Source: Plasmopara viticola (lineage: Eukaryota; Oomycota; Peronosporomycetes; Peronosporales; Peronosporaceae). Taken from it: a stretch of 64,000 nucleotides of DNA. The position numbers and the translations under genes were made by a program. The stretch's first letter is position 1, and each line of letters opens with the position of its first letter. The stretch covers positions 62,001 to 126,000 of the forward strand of contig MBPM02000108.1 in assembly GCA_001695595.3 (NCBI GenBank). Direction: 5' to 3'. Below are positions 1 to 11,080 of this stretch, one piece after another. Below the pieces are notes generated by a model, which made no database searches, was not told the origin of the DNA, and saw only the letters and a list, made by a program, of their open reading frames with translations.

Positions 1-318
1 CAGTACATGTTGTTTTTTCCTATCGATAGAAAAAGTAGCTCGGTGCGGAAGCGCATCAATTTGCCGCATGAATTGAGTAGTTCCATCTTGTAGAATATGA
101 TCATGCTCGCCACCTGACTTGTTCTACATGGCGTTCCGATAATATTAATTTTAGATTCTACGTACTAGCAAAGCTAATAACGTTGATGCAATTTGTGATC
201 TCTGGCCAACATCAGCGTTCAAGACACGCAGCCCAAACGTATTCATCAATGTGAGGCGTACCGTGTGGACGTTTGAACAACTCTTGTCGCTTACAACTTA
301 TTGCTTTCCCTAAAATTT
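1..318. other. Intergenic, nothing recognised
   Basis: No coding pattern is seen on either strand. The right edge, at about 308-318, is the left copy of the 11-bp target duplication of the SINE-like element that follows. Confidence 0.5.
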
Positions 319-647
319 GTATTGTATTGTATTGTATTACGTTATCGCGTTGCCAAGTTATGCACGTGCTAGGCTCTATGGCTAGTCCACGGCATAGAGT
401 GGTGTCCGCATACGTCGAGTCTCGTTCGGCGGGCAGTGCAGCCAGCACCGAGGCCGTGAGGGTCTTCCATTATTTTGTGTACTTCTGACTTGGTAAGAGC
501 CCAGGTGGCGCCCTGGTGCTGGAGACCGTCGCGTCGAGGGTGAGACTTGTTAGAGACCTGCAGATGCCCGAGAGCACCTGCCCGAAGCGCGCGAGCATTT
601 AGCCCCCGCGCTTGGAAGGAGGGCGTCACCCCAACCTTTTCCGAAAA
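319..647 (-). mobile_element. SINE-like retroposon, copy 1
   Basis: This GC-rich element of about 329 bp is nearly identical to copies at 11968-12294 and 55613-55931. Read on the minus strand it starts near GGAAAAGGTTGGGGTGACG and ends in a short tandem tail of AATAC units. It is flanked by a perfect 11-bp direct repeat, CCCTAAAATTT, at 308-318 and 648-658. That is the mark of insertion with target-site duplication. A fixed 5' end, lack of coding sequence and a 5-bp repeat tail fit a SINE moved by a LINE. I could not see convincing tRNA A and B boxes, so its parent RNA is unknown. It lies about 190 bp upstream of the PP2C start codon, with its head facing the gene. Confidence 0.8.
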
Positions 648-837
648 CCCTAAAATTTATGCTCCAAAAAACAAACAGAGGCTAGGGGAATCGTTGTGGT
701 AGCGCACTTTCCTATCGCTGGCCAGCGTAGGATGATGTCGCGCCTCTCCCTATTTGCTTGCTATTAAAAGTACAAGCGCAATAGCCCATAATTTACCGAG
801 CGACTGGTGGTGCAGATATACCATCAGTAAATTAGTG

Positions 838-2098
838 ATGCTCCTAGGCCATAGCCTGGGGAGTCCTCGCCGCACCGTCTTCGGTTGCAAAGGTTCAGCC
901 AAGACTGCTTTCTTTAAACGTCGACTACCGCGCTTTTTGCGCCGCTCTACGCCCATATTTGTCGCGTCAGCGCAGCCTCCACACGTGCCTGCGCAGAGCC
1001 CTCTGTGTGACAATACTTCTGTCGCCACTTCATTTCCCGAAGTAGAAGTGGCAGCAATTGGCGCCGTGGACCCAGAAATTGCCTTCAATACGCACGAAGC
1101 ACATTTTGCCGTATGTACTCGCAGCGGTGGTAGACCAAAGAACGAAGACCGATATCGTGCCATCGATAACTTGGATCTTTATGGTCGTGGTCTTTTGAAG
1201 GTGGCACCATGCTCGGAACCGATGATTTATCAGGAAATGCTTAGGGATCGAGCGCTTGAAAACTTTGTCGTGGATGGCAGTGCGCCTGCACTTGAGGTTC
1301 GTGATCTGCTAAAACACGAACGAGCGACCGAGGATACACAATTTTTTGGAGTCTATGATGGACATGGCGGGGCGAAAGCCTCGTCGCTTTTAGCACTGCT
1401 ATTTCCCGTCTATATTCTTGCAGCACCGGAGTATAAGACTAACTTGGCCGCTGCATGCCATTCTGCCAGCTTGGCGATGAATGAAGAAATTATTAAACGA
1501 GAGATGGATGGTCATAGCGAAGGAGGGGCCACAGCTGTGACGCTGCTGATTCGAGGCAATACATTTTTGCTGAGTAACACTGGTGACTGCCGAGCGATTA
1601 TGGTGGCAAAGAGAGACAAAGTGGCGCAAGTGACGCAATTAACAACGGATCACAAAGCTTCAAATGTCCAAGAAAAGCAACGAATTGAGGAAAATGGAGG
1701 AATGGTACTGTATGTTAAAGGCGTGGCTCGTGTGAACGGTTGCTTGGCTGTTGCACGAGCCTTTGGCGACGCCGAGCTAAGCCAGCTCGTGATCGCTGAT
1801 CCGGAAGTTACCGTGCACGAGTTGCATCGAGAAGATGAGTTTATTGTTATGGCGTCTGATGGCCTCTGGGACGTACTGACTAATGACCAAGTGGCGATTT
1901 ATATAAGGTAAGAACGAAGTTTCATGGTGCTTTGCTGACTACCCCAACTGACTGTAACTTTGCTATATTTGCTTCAGAAATAATCCGTGGCTGAGCGTAC
2001 AAGAGATAGCCAACATGCTAGCAGATCGCGCCGTCGAGCTTGGCACATCTGACAATGTGACAGTATTAGTTGTGGACGTTCGCGGTAAAATACCATGA
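838..2098 (+). CDS. PP2C-family (PPM) Ser/Thr protein phosphatase
   Basis: The gene encodes a metal-dependent PP2C phosphatase of about 396 residues in two exons, 838-1907 and 1978-2098. The 70-nt GT-AG intron (GTAAGA...TTCAG) splits an Arg codon, and the join restores the conserved C-terminal motif. All family motifs are present: NED (Asp104), DGHGG (Asp174), GDCRA (Asp250), SDGLWD (Asp341) and, in exon 2, SDN (Asp382). These Asp residues would bind the two Mn/Mg ions, so an active enzyme is expected. The open frame reaches back to about 736 without an ATG, so the first ATG at 838 is chosen. The first 55 or so residues have many Arg and Lys and no acidic residue. This suggests a mitochondrial presequence or a nuclear signal, which is inference. 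The substrate is unknown. The gene is tail-to-tail with CIAO2B. Confidence 0.93.
1908..1977 (+). other. PP2C intron (GT-AG, 70 nt)
   Basis: GTAAGA donor and TTCAG acceptor. Removing it joins ATA-AG to A-AAT and continues the phosphatase fold into the conserved GTSDNVTVLVV block. Confidence 0.9.
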
Positions 2099-2723
2099 AC
2101 AAATCATGATGAATCTGTGTTTAATTAAAACTGCTGCATCAGATATAGTTGCCTGGCTTAGCTACTGCATGTGAAACGCAAAATAGAATTCAACTGTAAT
2201 AGCCCCGCATTGTAAACTCATTACTTTCCGTGCCCTGATGTATCGAAGAGTGTGCGGTGACGCAATCGATTTTTTTTCAAGCGTAGAACAGCTTTGATTT
2301 ACAAACAAACGTTAAGCCAATGGCAAGCAGCAAATCGACAGAAGACGCCCCACCCCGTCTTTCGCAAAATTTAGTACTGCTGAGAAATGTGCTAGTGCGC
2401 ATAAAGGGAACGTAAAGGCTTATGTGACGCCGAAAAAAAAAGGAAAATTTCAAAAAATTTAATTCTCGGATTTTTTTTTACAGCAAGCAGGTGGGTCCTT
2501 CAAGTTAAAAGCTTCGGTCTCATTTAAAAGCAAAGGATTACAAATAATAAAGGTCTGGTTTAGCGCTTAATTGAATGCCTTGGTACTCTTGATCGCAGCA
2601 CCAAAGTAATTTTTAGAATTTGTGCACAATCACAGACAAAATAAAGCTATACTATGAACAACTCTTCGTGTTTGATTTAGGCCTACACCAGCAATAATAA
2701 GGAGAGGAATTTGTGTTGTTTTC
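2099..2723. other. Convergent intergenic region between PP2C and CIAO2B
   Basis: AT-rich spacer between two genes that end toward each other. It contains several A and T runs and presumably both 3' UTRs. No further gene is seen. Confidence 0.5.
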
Positions 2724-3355
2724 TTACTTGTCTGTGTTAGCTATGCACTTGTTCACAACTGTAAGCAGATGCGAGTTCTCGAGCGCAGCTGCCACACGCT
2801 CCTTATCGTTGAGCTGTTTATTTACGGCGGCTTCCGAAGAATGAGACCCTGGTGTTATAAGGATGTCGACCTTAAAGCGCGATGGCAGCGAGCGCAACAG
2901 TTTTACACGTAGACACAGGCCGATAAGCGTCGCCATACTGCCACCGTATAATTCAAATAAATAGATCTACAATACATAGGGCAAAAAAAATATAACCTGC
3001 CTGCAGTGGGGAATAGTTGGCGTGAAGTAGACTTTAATGCGTGAATTAATATCATCCACGTGAACATTTTCGAGCGCCATGACCTTGAGCTGCTCCAGTG
3101 TCAGTGGATGCTCTGGGTCATTGATGTGCCGGAGAAATTCTGTACAAATGATCATGTCCCAGTCAAACCAAACTATAACAATTGATTTTCAATGATGTTA
3201 CAGTGCTTGTTAACAAACGCACCGAAGACCTCATCAGCTTCAAAAGGATCAGCAGCATCTTCGTCAATCGTCTCGTCAATATCATATTTCTTGCGTGCTG
3301 ATGTAGCCACCGCGTACACCGTCGGGTTGGCGTTGATCTTCTCCTGCATACCCAT
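2724..3355 (-). CDS. CIAO2B: CIAO2B/MIP18 (FAM96B) cytosolic Fe-S cluster targeting protein
   Basis: The gene has three exons on the minus strand, 3223-3355, 3001-3139 and 2724-2937, which give about 161 residues; human CIAO2B has 163. Family hallmarks appear in order: NANPTVYA near the N-terminus, [42 protein letters not shown] and [16 protein letters not shown]. The conserved reactive cysteine of the TPTIPHC motif is Cys90. In other eukaryotes this protein forms the targeting complex with CIAO1 and MMS19 that delivers Fe-S clusters to cytosolic and nuclear apoproteins such as DNA polymerases and helicases. Intron 1 (83 nt) is GT-AG. Intron 2 (63 nt) needs a GC donor to keep the invariant HCSMATLIG block. 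The start ATG at 3355 gives the expected length. Confidence 0.95.
2938..3000 (-). other. CIAO2B intron 2, non-canonical GC-AG
   Basis: On the minus strand exon 2 ends TGCAG, the intron starts GCAGGT and ends GGTGGCAG. Only this GC donor gives the conserved Cys-Ser-Met-Ala-Thr join. The GT 4 nt further in shifts the frame. Confidence 0.8.
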
Positions 3356-6300
3356 GAATTGATACCCTTGTAGAACAATAAGTCAGTCACCCAAAAATCT
3401 GTAAAAGTGAGCGGTTATTTCCTGGTAAATTAAGTAATTTGGACTTACCAAAACGCTAATTTGGTGAAAAAAATTGAAATAAATTATTTAAAATTATGAA
3501 CAATGGTGATGGTCGATCCGAAGATCACAAGGATGGATTAAATCTCTAAGACTTGTGCAGGTTGGTTTGCTGCTAACCGGCATTAGCTCGCCGGACTTGT
3601 GCAGACTGATTTGCTGCTAATCGGCATCAGCTCATCGATTTGTGGGCACCATCGCTCCATTCATAAATGTTCGCCTGAACATGTTTAAATCATGTTTTAT
3701 CGAAGACTCTCTACTTGGTCGCCGATGGTACTAAATTAAGTTCGATCAAACCACTCTGACGACGTGCAATCTGGGATTACTAATATGGGTCTGCCTTATT
3801 TGTGAATAGACAGCTACAGCTCGTTTGAATTTGGCGTGACGCAAAAAAATTCGACAGCAAAATTTATATATATGGCCGCACAACAATCAGCTGGCACGGA
3901 GTGAAGTAATTTGCCTTTGTTTCATTTCTTTATACTGCAAGTAGCGGTATCAACAATGCCGTGTGCAGCCGACGCCGTATCTTTTGCATGAGGATGCCTC
4001 AAAGTAGATATAGCATTCTCTATGTATGGTACACTGCTTAGTATGTCTTGACCTGACGCTAATACCCGTTGTAGTAGCGATTATACAATAAAATATATCA
4101 CACGCTCGCGTGCTACGATCTGATTGGTCAGGTTGCTGCTCACATTTAAATGTAAGTAGCATCTTTCCCCGGTGTCTCTTTGCATTCCCATCAGCTTCGT
4201 TTCATTGCCATTTACCGCGGCAATGGCGTGCACGCCTTCATCGCTTTACTGAACCAAAGTGGCACCAGCTTTCGTCTTTAAAGATAATCAGATGCATATC
4301 AAAACTTTTCCGTAGATGAAAAAGTGGCCATGCTGACCTGCTTGTTCCATCTTTGCTGTACAAACTGTTCGTTGATGAGTTTGCTTTGCATTGATCTGGC
4401 GCTTTGTTGGGCAAAGCCTACGTTGGCGTTTTAGTCACTTAAGTCTCTTGACTATTTGTAGGTACATTAGTCCATTCGTAACCTTAGAGCTGATAGTGCA
4501 GGTACGAACTTGTCGCACTTCAGAGAAGGTACAGCTCTTACCCAACGAATGTGTTTACAGGAATCCTTGCATATGAAGTCTGTCCTTTCGCACCAGCACT
4601 AAACGCACTTCTTCTTGTACAATCAAAACAAGTCCTATCTTGTATGTATGGTTTATTGCACTTTCCACTTGAGCCGCAAGCATTTAGTCGTTTCATCAAG
4701 GCGCAAATTCGCAATAGAACAGAAGCCAGTCTGTTTGAGTCCTTCGTATAATTAAAATAGATTATCGAGCAATTGCGACTTGGTGCTCGGGCCGACGCTC
4801 GATAAGCATCTTAAACTGATTTCAGCTTATTTTTTTTGCGCCTACTGCAGTGTTCCCTGCTAAAAAGAACATCTCACGAGCTCAACTGACCCACGAGATT
4901 TTGCTCGACTCTTAGCACGTAGATGAGGGTAGCCGAAGATTCTTGCTTCCAGATTTAGGCAAGCTTTGTACAGCTTTCATTGATTGTCGATTCGCGAAAG
5001 CTGCTAGCAAGCTGAACGCCTGTAAGCCATCTTGTACGATACAGATTTGCATCATCGACCTTTTTAATATCTGCATAATTATTGCTTGTAGCCGCTGCAA
5101 TTTCCAAATCATACGTCTAAGAACTTCTGGATAATTGTGTGGAATTTACGTACCAGTACTTTTAAGAAATCGCTTTACTTCAGATTTTCGAGTGATTAAA
5201 CTCGTTCCTAAGCAACCTCAAGGTCATTACAAATGCAAGCCATGGCGGCAGCTTTGCATCGAGAGCCATAACGTCCTTAATAGAAACAGACCTATTCATG
5301 GGGCACGTTACGAGCAAGCCAGATACAAATCATTGAATTCGACTCAACGACGGTAATTCAGTCAAATTACAGCCATCATTTCAGTAAGATAGACAAAATA
5401 ATTCATGAAAAATGTTCAGTCTGTTCTGAAGCTTATAGAAGAAGCGTTCCTATTGCCGTCTGAAAATTTATGTCCGCGCTAGGAAACATTGTTAACTCGG
5501 AAAGTAAGTTGTCCAGAATCACTTTTTACCTCTTATCTCCAAATTTCTCGGATTGCGAACGTTGGAAAAGAAGCAAGTATCAAATTCAGGGACAAATCGT
5601 TTTGTGTGCATAAGAGTCAAGAACATTCTTTGATATATTGAATCAATCGGGCATCCCCGTTGTGACTTGCACCGCACTTCAAAGTGAATTTGGCTAAAGT
5701 AATTATGCCTACCACGTTGGGAGCTTCAGGCTTGATTGGCCAATCAAAGCGCACGGTCTTCGTCGTTTTGAGAATGAGTTTTGGTCGGATCTGCGAAATG
5801 TATCCTGTAGTACGGATTTATGCTACCGGATCCCCCACACTAGAAACGAGCTGTCTATAGTGCGGTAGCTGTCTCATGATTCCATACTCTTCATAGGCTC
5901 AAAAATTGTATACGGTCAGTGGAGCATCCAGCACACCAAAATATCAAACACCCTTTTTGGGTGTGGGCTGAGAAGATAGTCCCACTTTAATATGTAATTG
6001 CTCATCTCGAACCCTATGTATTACGAGCCAAAAACCTCTTGCCCTGTCGGGACTGACCATAACCGGTTCATTTCGAAATAAATCAGACCGTGTGACCACT
6101 TATAGCGTTGAAACTGCAATCGCTTTCGAGAATTAGTCAGCATCTTCGCCCACAATTGAAAAACTGCATCCATCACTTTAGATTGGCATCCATTTTATAT
6201 TGCCTACCTGACGACTTCGTTTGTTAATACATTTTTTGCCCTGTTGATATAGGCCAACTCAGGGTCTGCTGTTAGGAAGCATTATTGATAAGCACGCAGA

Positions 6301-8046
6301 ATTTGCGTAGCCTCTATTAAGCGCGAGAGCTCTATCCCTCAATAAATGACAACTATCTTACGAGTCTTCGGATCAAATGTGGCAAATTTACCGCGGTCTT
6401 AAGCATGCATTGTCTGAATGGACTACAAAAAGCTTAAGGCCTAGAAGACAAACTTGGATTCTACCCGTGTGTACTTCATGTCAAATATCTTCATATCATT
6501 GATGGTTCGATTCTCTTAAGCTTGCATTAGCTGCCTGAAATTAGCGAGATGACTGTTCCCATCAAATTAGTAGCGTGCAATCGATAGTTGGTTTACAGTG
6601 TCGCAGACAACGCCTGCTGGGGCTCCCTTGATACTACCAAAGTAGCCAGGCGCTGGCTTCTGGAATTTTGCTTGAATCGATCAGACAGAAATGTCGAATA
6701 GCCCAAATCACTCCTCAAATTCTTCTGGGAACGTGACGTAAGACAAACAGAGGCAGTGTCCATTCTCTCAGGGTTTACTTAGACCTGCTTACAAAGCAGG
6801 TTCAAAGATCGAAGACATCAATCTCCCGTGTCGTAAAGGAAAATCGATTGAAAATGGCATTAAAATTAATGGTCTATTTGACCTTTAAATCATCCTTTTG
6901 TAGCCCAATTGGTCTATAAAGCCGTCTGGCCTTTTTTAAGAGTGAATTCAATTATCACTGTGTCAGAACATGTCCTCGTGAAAGCTTTAATGGCTGAAAG
7001 AAATAAGTGACAATGCGGTCAAGCGTCGATGGAACTTTGGATAGCTATTGTGACATCATCAACCACTTTCAAAGCATACACCAAGGCATGTTAATCGCCA
7101 TGAATATTATAGTCGGCTCCGTCCTTTGTTTTTAGCAAATATCAACTAAAGACAACGCACTTCAAAAAGCGTGCACCTGGACATGTTTTTAAACAGCACG
7201 TTTTTCCTTGAAATAGGTGTCGGTGTGGGTATTGCTGCAATCGTGACCAATCTTTATTATCTTTATGAAAGAGGTCATTAATGAAAGCACATTGCTCTAG
7301 TGACAAAGAGCTAGTGCTTATTGACACTGCTCGTTCCCGTGCTTTCGCTTTATACCTGAAAATCACACCCAAGTATTCTCTCGACAAATGATACTAATTA
7401 TACTTCGAATTATTTGGGATATTGGAGCCTAGGCACAAAAATTGCTATCTTCAAGGCTTCAAAGCATTTTTGCTCAAAAGAGAGAATGTATATGTATCCA
7501 AAACAAAAGATTTTGTCGTTATAAACTCCACATCTGATGTAGCGGAGCGGCCATAGCTTTTAAGGGAAACGTGAGCTCAGATATCGAATATTTATTTCCT
7601 ACACGGACTAATACAAGCTCGACATTGCTATTTGCATAACTCGAAGAGCTGGCATTTGTCTCTTATAATTGCTAGATTTTCAATATGATTCTAAATAAAA
7701 ACTTAAAATCTCGCACTCAACCACCGACGTAATAAATCAGTCGGCGCAGCCTCGTAAATACTTTTAAAAAACTACCGGCCCACCGAATACAAAACCCTTT
7801 TCATGGCTCGTGATGCAATCCATGCGTACGTGAGTAGATGGATCCCACCCAGAGAAGAAATGAGACTTGAATAGCACTCATTGACGCTTTAACAGAAGCA
7901 AAGGACAAGTCCATGATCTGAAAGAGCAATCATATCCTCGTTCAATTACGTGTGGTTTACGTTTGTTTTAGGTCCTTGTTATGTGGCAAAAAGTTAAACA
8001 AACTGTAATTTTTCTGGGTCCGATTACAATGCTCGAGAATATTTGG
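3356..8046. other. Gene-poor region with decayed sequence
   Basis: No intact gene is recognised across about 4.7 kb. Short open frames such as 4110-4319 (+), 5135-5356 (+) and 7142-7387 (-) have no recognisable product. On the minus strand around 6150-6650, broken translations across several stops look like former coding sequence, but I could not name a family. A 44-bp tandem duplication lies at 3550-3637. Confidence 0.4.
3550..3637. repeat. Tandem duplication, 44-bp unit, two copies
   Basis: Each unit starts GACTTGTGCAG and contains TTTGCTGCTAA followed by CGGCAT and AGCTC. The two units sit back to back with scattered substitutions, about 200 bp upstream of the CIAO2B start codon. Confidence 0.8.
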
Positions 8047-8660
8047 TCACACAATCGAAATGATATTGGCGTTTCTCTGATAAATGTGATTTTGAGTGCC
8101 GCGATTTGGACGTTTGCAAGAAGCCGCAAGTTTTGAGTCGCTCACTCTCCAGTACACCACACTAAGAATTGGAGCATCCTCAAGAGCTGTTGTCGGCCAA
8201 AAGCTGCATGAAACATTGTTGGATTTAACTGGGAGAGGAATATAATTCACCCGTGCCTTTGTGCTCTGTTCGCATATTGTTATTGCATCCCTGTCGTGAT
8301 TTCCAAGCAGACTCCGTAGCGCCACATTGGGCTTTCTAAAAGGGGCGACCAACGGTAGCGAAATTGCGGTTATCGAGGTCACAGCTTTGGACGCCGAGGA
8401 TTCACCGTTCTGATGATAAACCTCTGCTACAGCTAAAAACTCACGGTTTGGCGAAAGCTGAAAGATTTTAACACTTTTGACATGACGAATGGGATGAAAA
8501 AATTCCATGTCTCCAGATTCAAGATCATGAACGACTAAATGGTGCGCCACTGAATAAAAAATATGTTCTCGCTTTCTCGCTGAGAATAAATATCCTTCAA
8601 TTACTATCTAGCAAGGTTCAACTTACTGACATGCATGAGCCGATAGTTTACTAAAAATAT
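8047..8660 (-). pseudogene. CFAP57/WDR65-like flagellar WD-repeat protein, fragment
   Basis: The main open block, 8047-8549, starts right after a splice acceptor (TTATTCAG) and not at an ATG. A strong donor, GTAAGT, lies at 8621-8626, giving a 77-nt intron of the size seen elsewhere here. A short upstream exon is closed by a stop (TAA) before any extended fold. The translated start, HHLVVHDLESGDMEFF then SPNREFLAVAEV, resembles the first blade of the beta-propeller in CFAP57/WDR65, a ciliary WD40 protein normally well over 1000 residues long. Only about 180 residues remain, and the later part (RVSDSKLAASCK) already drifts from the family before a stop at 8047. It is most likely a decayed piece of a flagellar axoneme gene. 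A different EML-like WD40 gene is possible. Confidence 0.6.
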
Positions 8661-8731
8661 GCACTGTTAGATGTTAGTCTTTTCAGTATTAAGCACTGGC
8701 TTCTTCTTGATGTTCGAAACATCACACCATC

Positions 8732-8758
8732 AGCTAGTGTGACACACACTAGATTCGT
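8732..8758. repeat. Dispersed short repeat, copy A
   Basis: The word AGCTAGTGTGACACACACT recurs at 62772-62798 with 3 mismatches over 27 bp. A related 34-bp form lies at 22781-22814. It may be the end of a decayed LTR or terminal inverted repeat. Confidence 0.45.
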
Positions 8759-8954
8759 CACGGTCTCCACCATCAAACTTTGGACCGTAGTCCCCTTTGT
8801 GCCTCGTGTCGCTTCTAGTGTTCTATTTCTTGTTAATTTGAAATTTGGAGCGGCATTTTAAATGTTTCAAATTTTTTATACATGTTTCATTTATTTTGTA
8901 TCCAAATAATGAAAGAGGGCTCGTCATTCGACAAAACACGCGGTAATACGCTAA

Positions 8955-11080
8955 TCATTGTATTGTGTGTGTTCTCCAGTGGTGAATGTTGCTGGTGTGT
9001 TGCTCCATCTTCATTGCCACTTCGTCAAAGTACTCCTCATCTTCCTTTCCCAGGTACTGCTCCAGTATGTCAGCGCGATTTTGTTTAAAGTGAAAATTGT
9101 CTTCCTCAAAAATATCATCCCATCGTCCTCTTTGCCAGGAAATGGCATTCCTTCTTATCCTTCCCAACCATCGCCAACATTTGCGTGTAGGGGTCGGTGC
9201 GCTTCTTCGCCAGCGATTCCTGCAGCTGCGTCGAGTTGAATGCTATGGCGACCTGCCGCCAACATTTTGCCGGCACCGAGACGGACACGTCGATTCGTCC
9301 GCACTCGGTTGTTGGTCTTGTGGTTCCGCTCGCACCAGCTGGGTTGCCGTGTACTTGGATTAGAAATTTGGCGAGATGCTGTAAATCTCTGTCGTCCGTT
9401 TGCGCCCAAATCAACGACGGCTTTAACTTGCGCGCCCTTTACAATGGTGTGCGCTCGATCCATAATGATAAATAATATGCGAACTTCTAGTGTAGGATAC
9501 CGAGCACCTCTAGGTCGTCCGTGGCAATGCGCGCCAATGCTTCGCGACACTATCGAAACAAAGGGCTCTGTCCCATCTCGACGAACTAATAAGAATGTAG
9601 TTCAGTCATCTTGACACACATGTCGTGATAGAACGGATCAATGACAAAGCCCAGAGCGTGAGCGGATGTATAGATCGTGCCCAGCAGATAATTAGCACGT
9701 CTAAGCACTTTCATCCGTTCCACCTCCAGACACACCAGTACATCGTCGTCGATGATCTGTATCTTATGCGCAATGTGAGAAAAACACGCAAAGAGTGTGG
9801 AGAAGGTTGCCTCATCGCCCCTAATGTGTGTTGGTTCGGCACAGCGGCTTCAGAAGTTCATGCAGCGCTGCGGCTCTCTTCCAATGGTCATCGTCGACAA
9901 TCGCTTTACGCGATTCGTCTTTCATCAATACCTCTTCGTACTTCTCCTCATGGTCGATCATGTAAGGCATGGCGAGGAGCGCTGACTTCACAAATAGAAT
10001 TCGTTGCACCATGCCCGAGAATGTACATTAATGCGGATTCGTGAACAGGATCAAGCTGGACGGACGGCCACACTTTTCTACAACAACGTGGTCGACCATG
10101 GAGGTTCGCAGGTGTACCGCGTTGATCTTCCTCACAATGAAGACGTTTTGGGCCATTGTTTGATTGACGATCGAAAACTTTAGCTAGTCCATGCACAGAT
10201 TGTGTCCCCATGCGAGAACAAACGCGGACTTGTCTGGTTGAAGCGCCGGTTGACGCAGGCATGTCATCACACTGGATGGATCGGTGGAAGGAGACCTCAT
10301 CGATTCGTGAGTTTGGGGTGGTACAACACCTTAGAGCAATTCGTCGTCCTCGTCCTCTTCTCCATTGAGGCCGTTCGAAGCAAGCCCAATTGACACACGA
10401 AGAGCCCTCTTTCCAAACAAGACCTTCGCGAGCAGATCGACGGCCGTCTCGAGACTTGACTTCATGGAAAAGTGGCGAAAACAGAAGGCCTTGTTCCCGC
10501 AAAGTATCTGGTTGAGGACCTGCGTGCCCGCCTAGTTCGTGGCTTCGTCCAGCGTCATGCACATCACCCTTAACTTGCTGATTTGTCGCATTGAGTTCAC
10601 CTGCACGCGGGTGTACTCATTGATAAGCAAAACACCGCCGACGGCCTCCGGCGAAGGAAACTCGTATGCCAGGCGAATGTGTTTTAACAACGCTTTCCTA
10701 TAATCATTTCCAAACATTGTGAAACACGTGGCAGTGCGGTGCATCGCCGTTGCGAGAAGCTCAAACCCTTTTTCAACTTCACCTGCAGACATGAAGTCGC
10801 TCTAGCGAGGAGTCGAAGAAGATTATGTATTACGGGAAGGAACCACAGCAGGGAATGGACCCTTGGCGAGCGGCAGCCGGGGTGCAGAATCATCAAACTC
10901 CTCGTCGTCGCCCGTGTGTTCGAATATTATGTTTCCTGGGGGCAGCAGCCCAATGACTTTCGGGAACCCAGGACATTGATCCTTGCTGGCGTGGCGTTGC
11001 AGAGCTTGCGTGCAACGATCCAAGCGAACCGTTTATCGCAATGTTTGCATTGCGCTTGCGCAGACTTCTGCGTCCTAGTT
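8955..11080 (-). pseudogene. hAT-type transposase relic (BED finger plus DUF659)
   Basis: Read from right to left, the minus strand shows a BED-type finger near 10950-11060 (CKHCDKRFAW, then, in a shifted frame, LQRHASKDQCPGFPKV). Next comes a block typical of DUF659/hAT transposases (YEFPSPEAVGG, LLINEYTRVQV, MTLDEATN, then VLNQI after a stop). Further along are the DDHWKRAAALHELLKPL region at 9821-10012 and a VIDPFYHD block near 9650. Stops and frameshifts break the frame at many places, for example near 10823 and at 10532-10534. The right part keeps one frame through several stops. The order fits a BED-DUF659-hAT protein of oomycete and plant type. The left third (8955-9550) is open in pieces but did not match the usual hAT dimerisation region. 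No terminal inverted repeats were found by eye. It is not functional. Confidence 0.6.

Noticed and set aside
754..837. Upstream extension of the PP2C frame
   Set aside because: It begins with TTG and has no ATG before 838.
6500..6520. GGTTCGATTCT as a tRNA B box
   Set aside because: No matching A box or cloverleaf around it. The same applies to GTTCGAACCCC near 23806.
5640..6800. Possible retroelement coding on the minus strand
   Set aside because: Broken translations look protein-like, but no diagnostic motif could be named.
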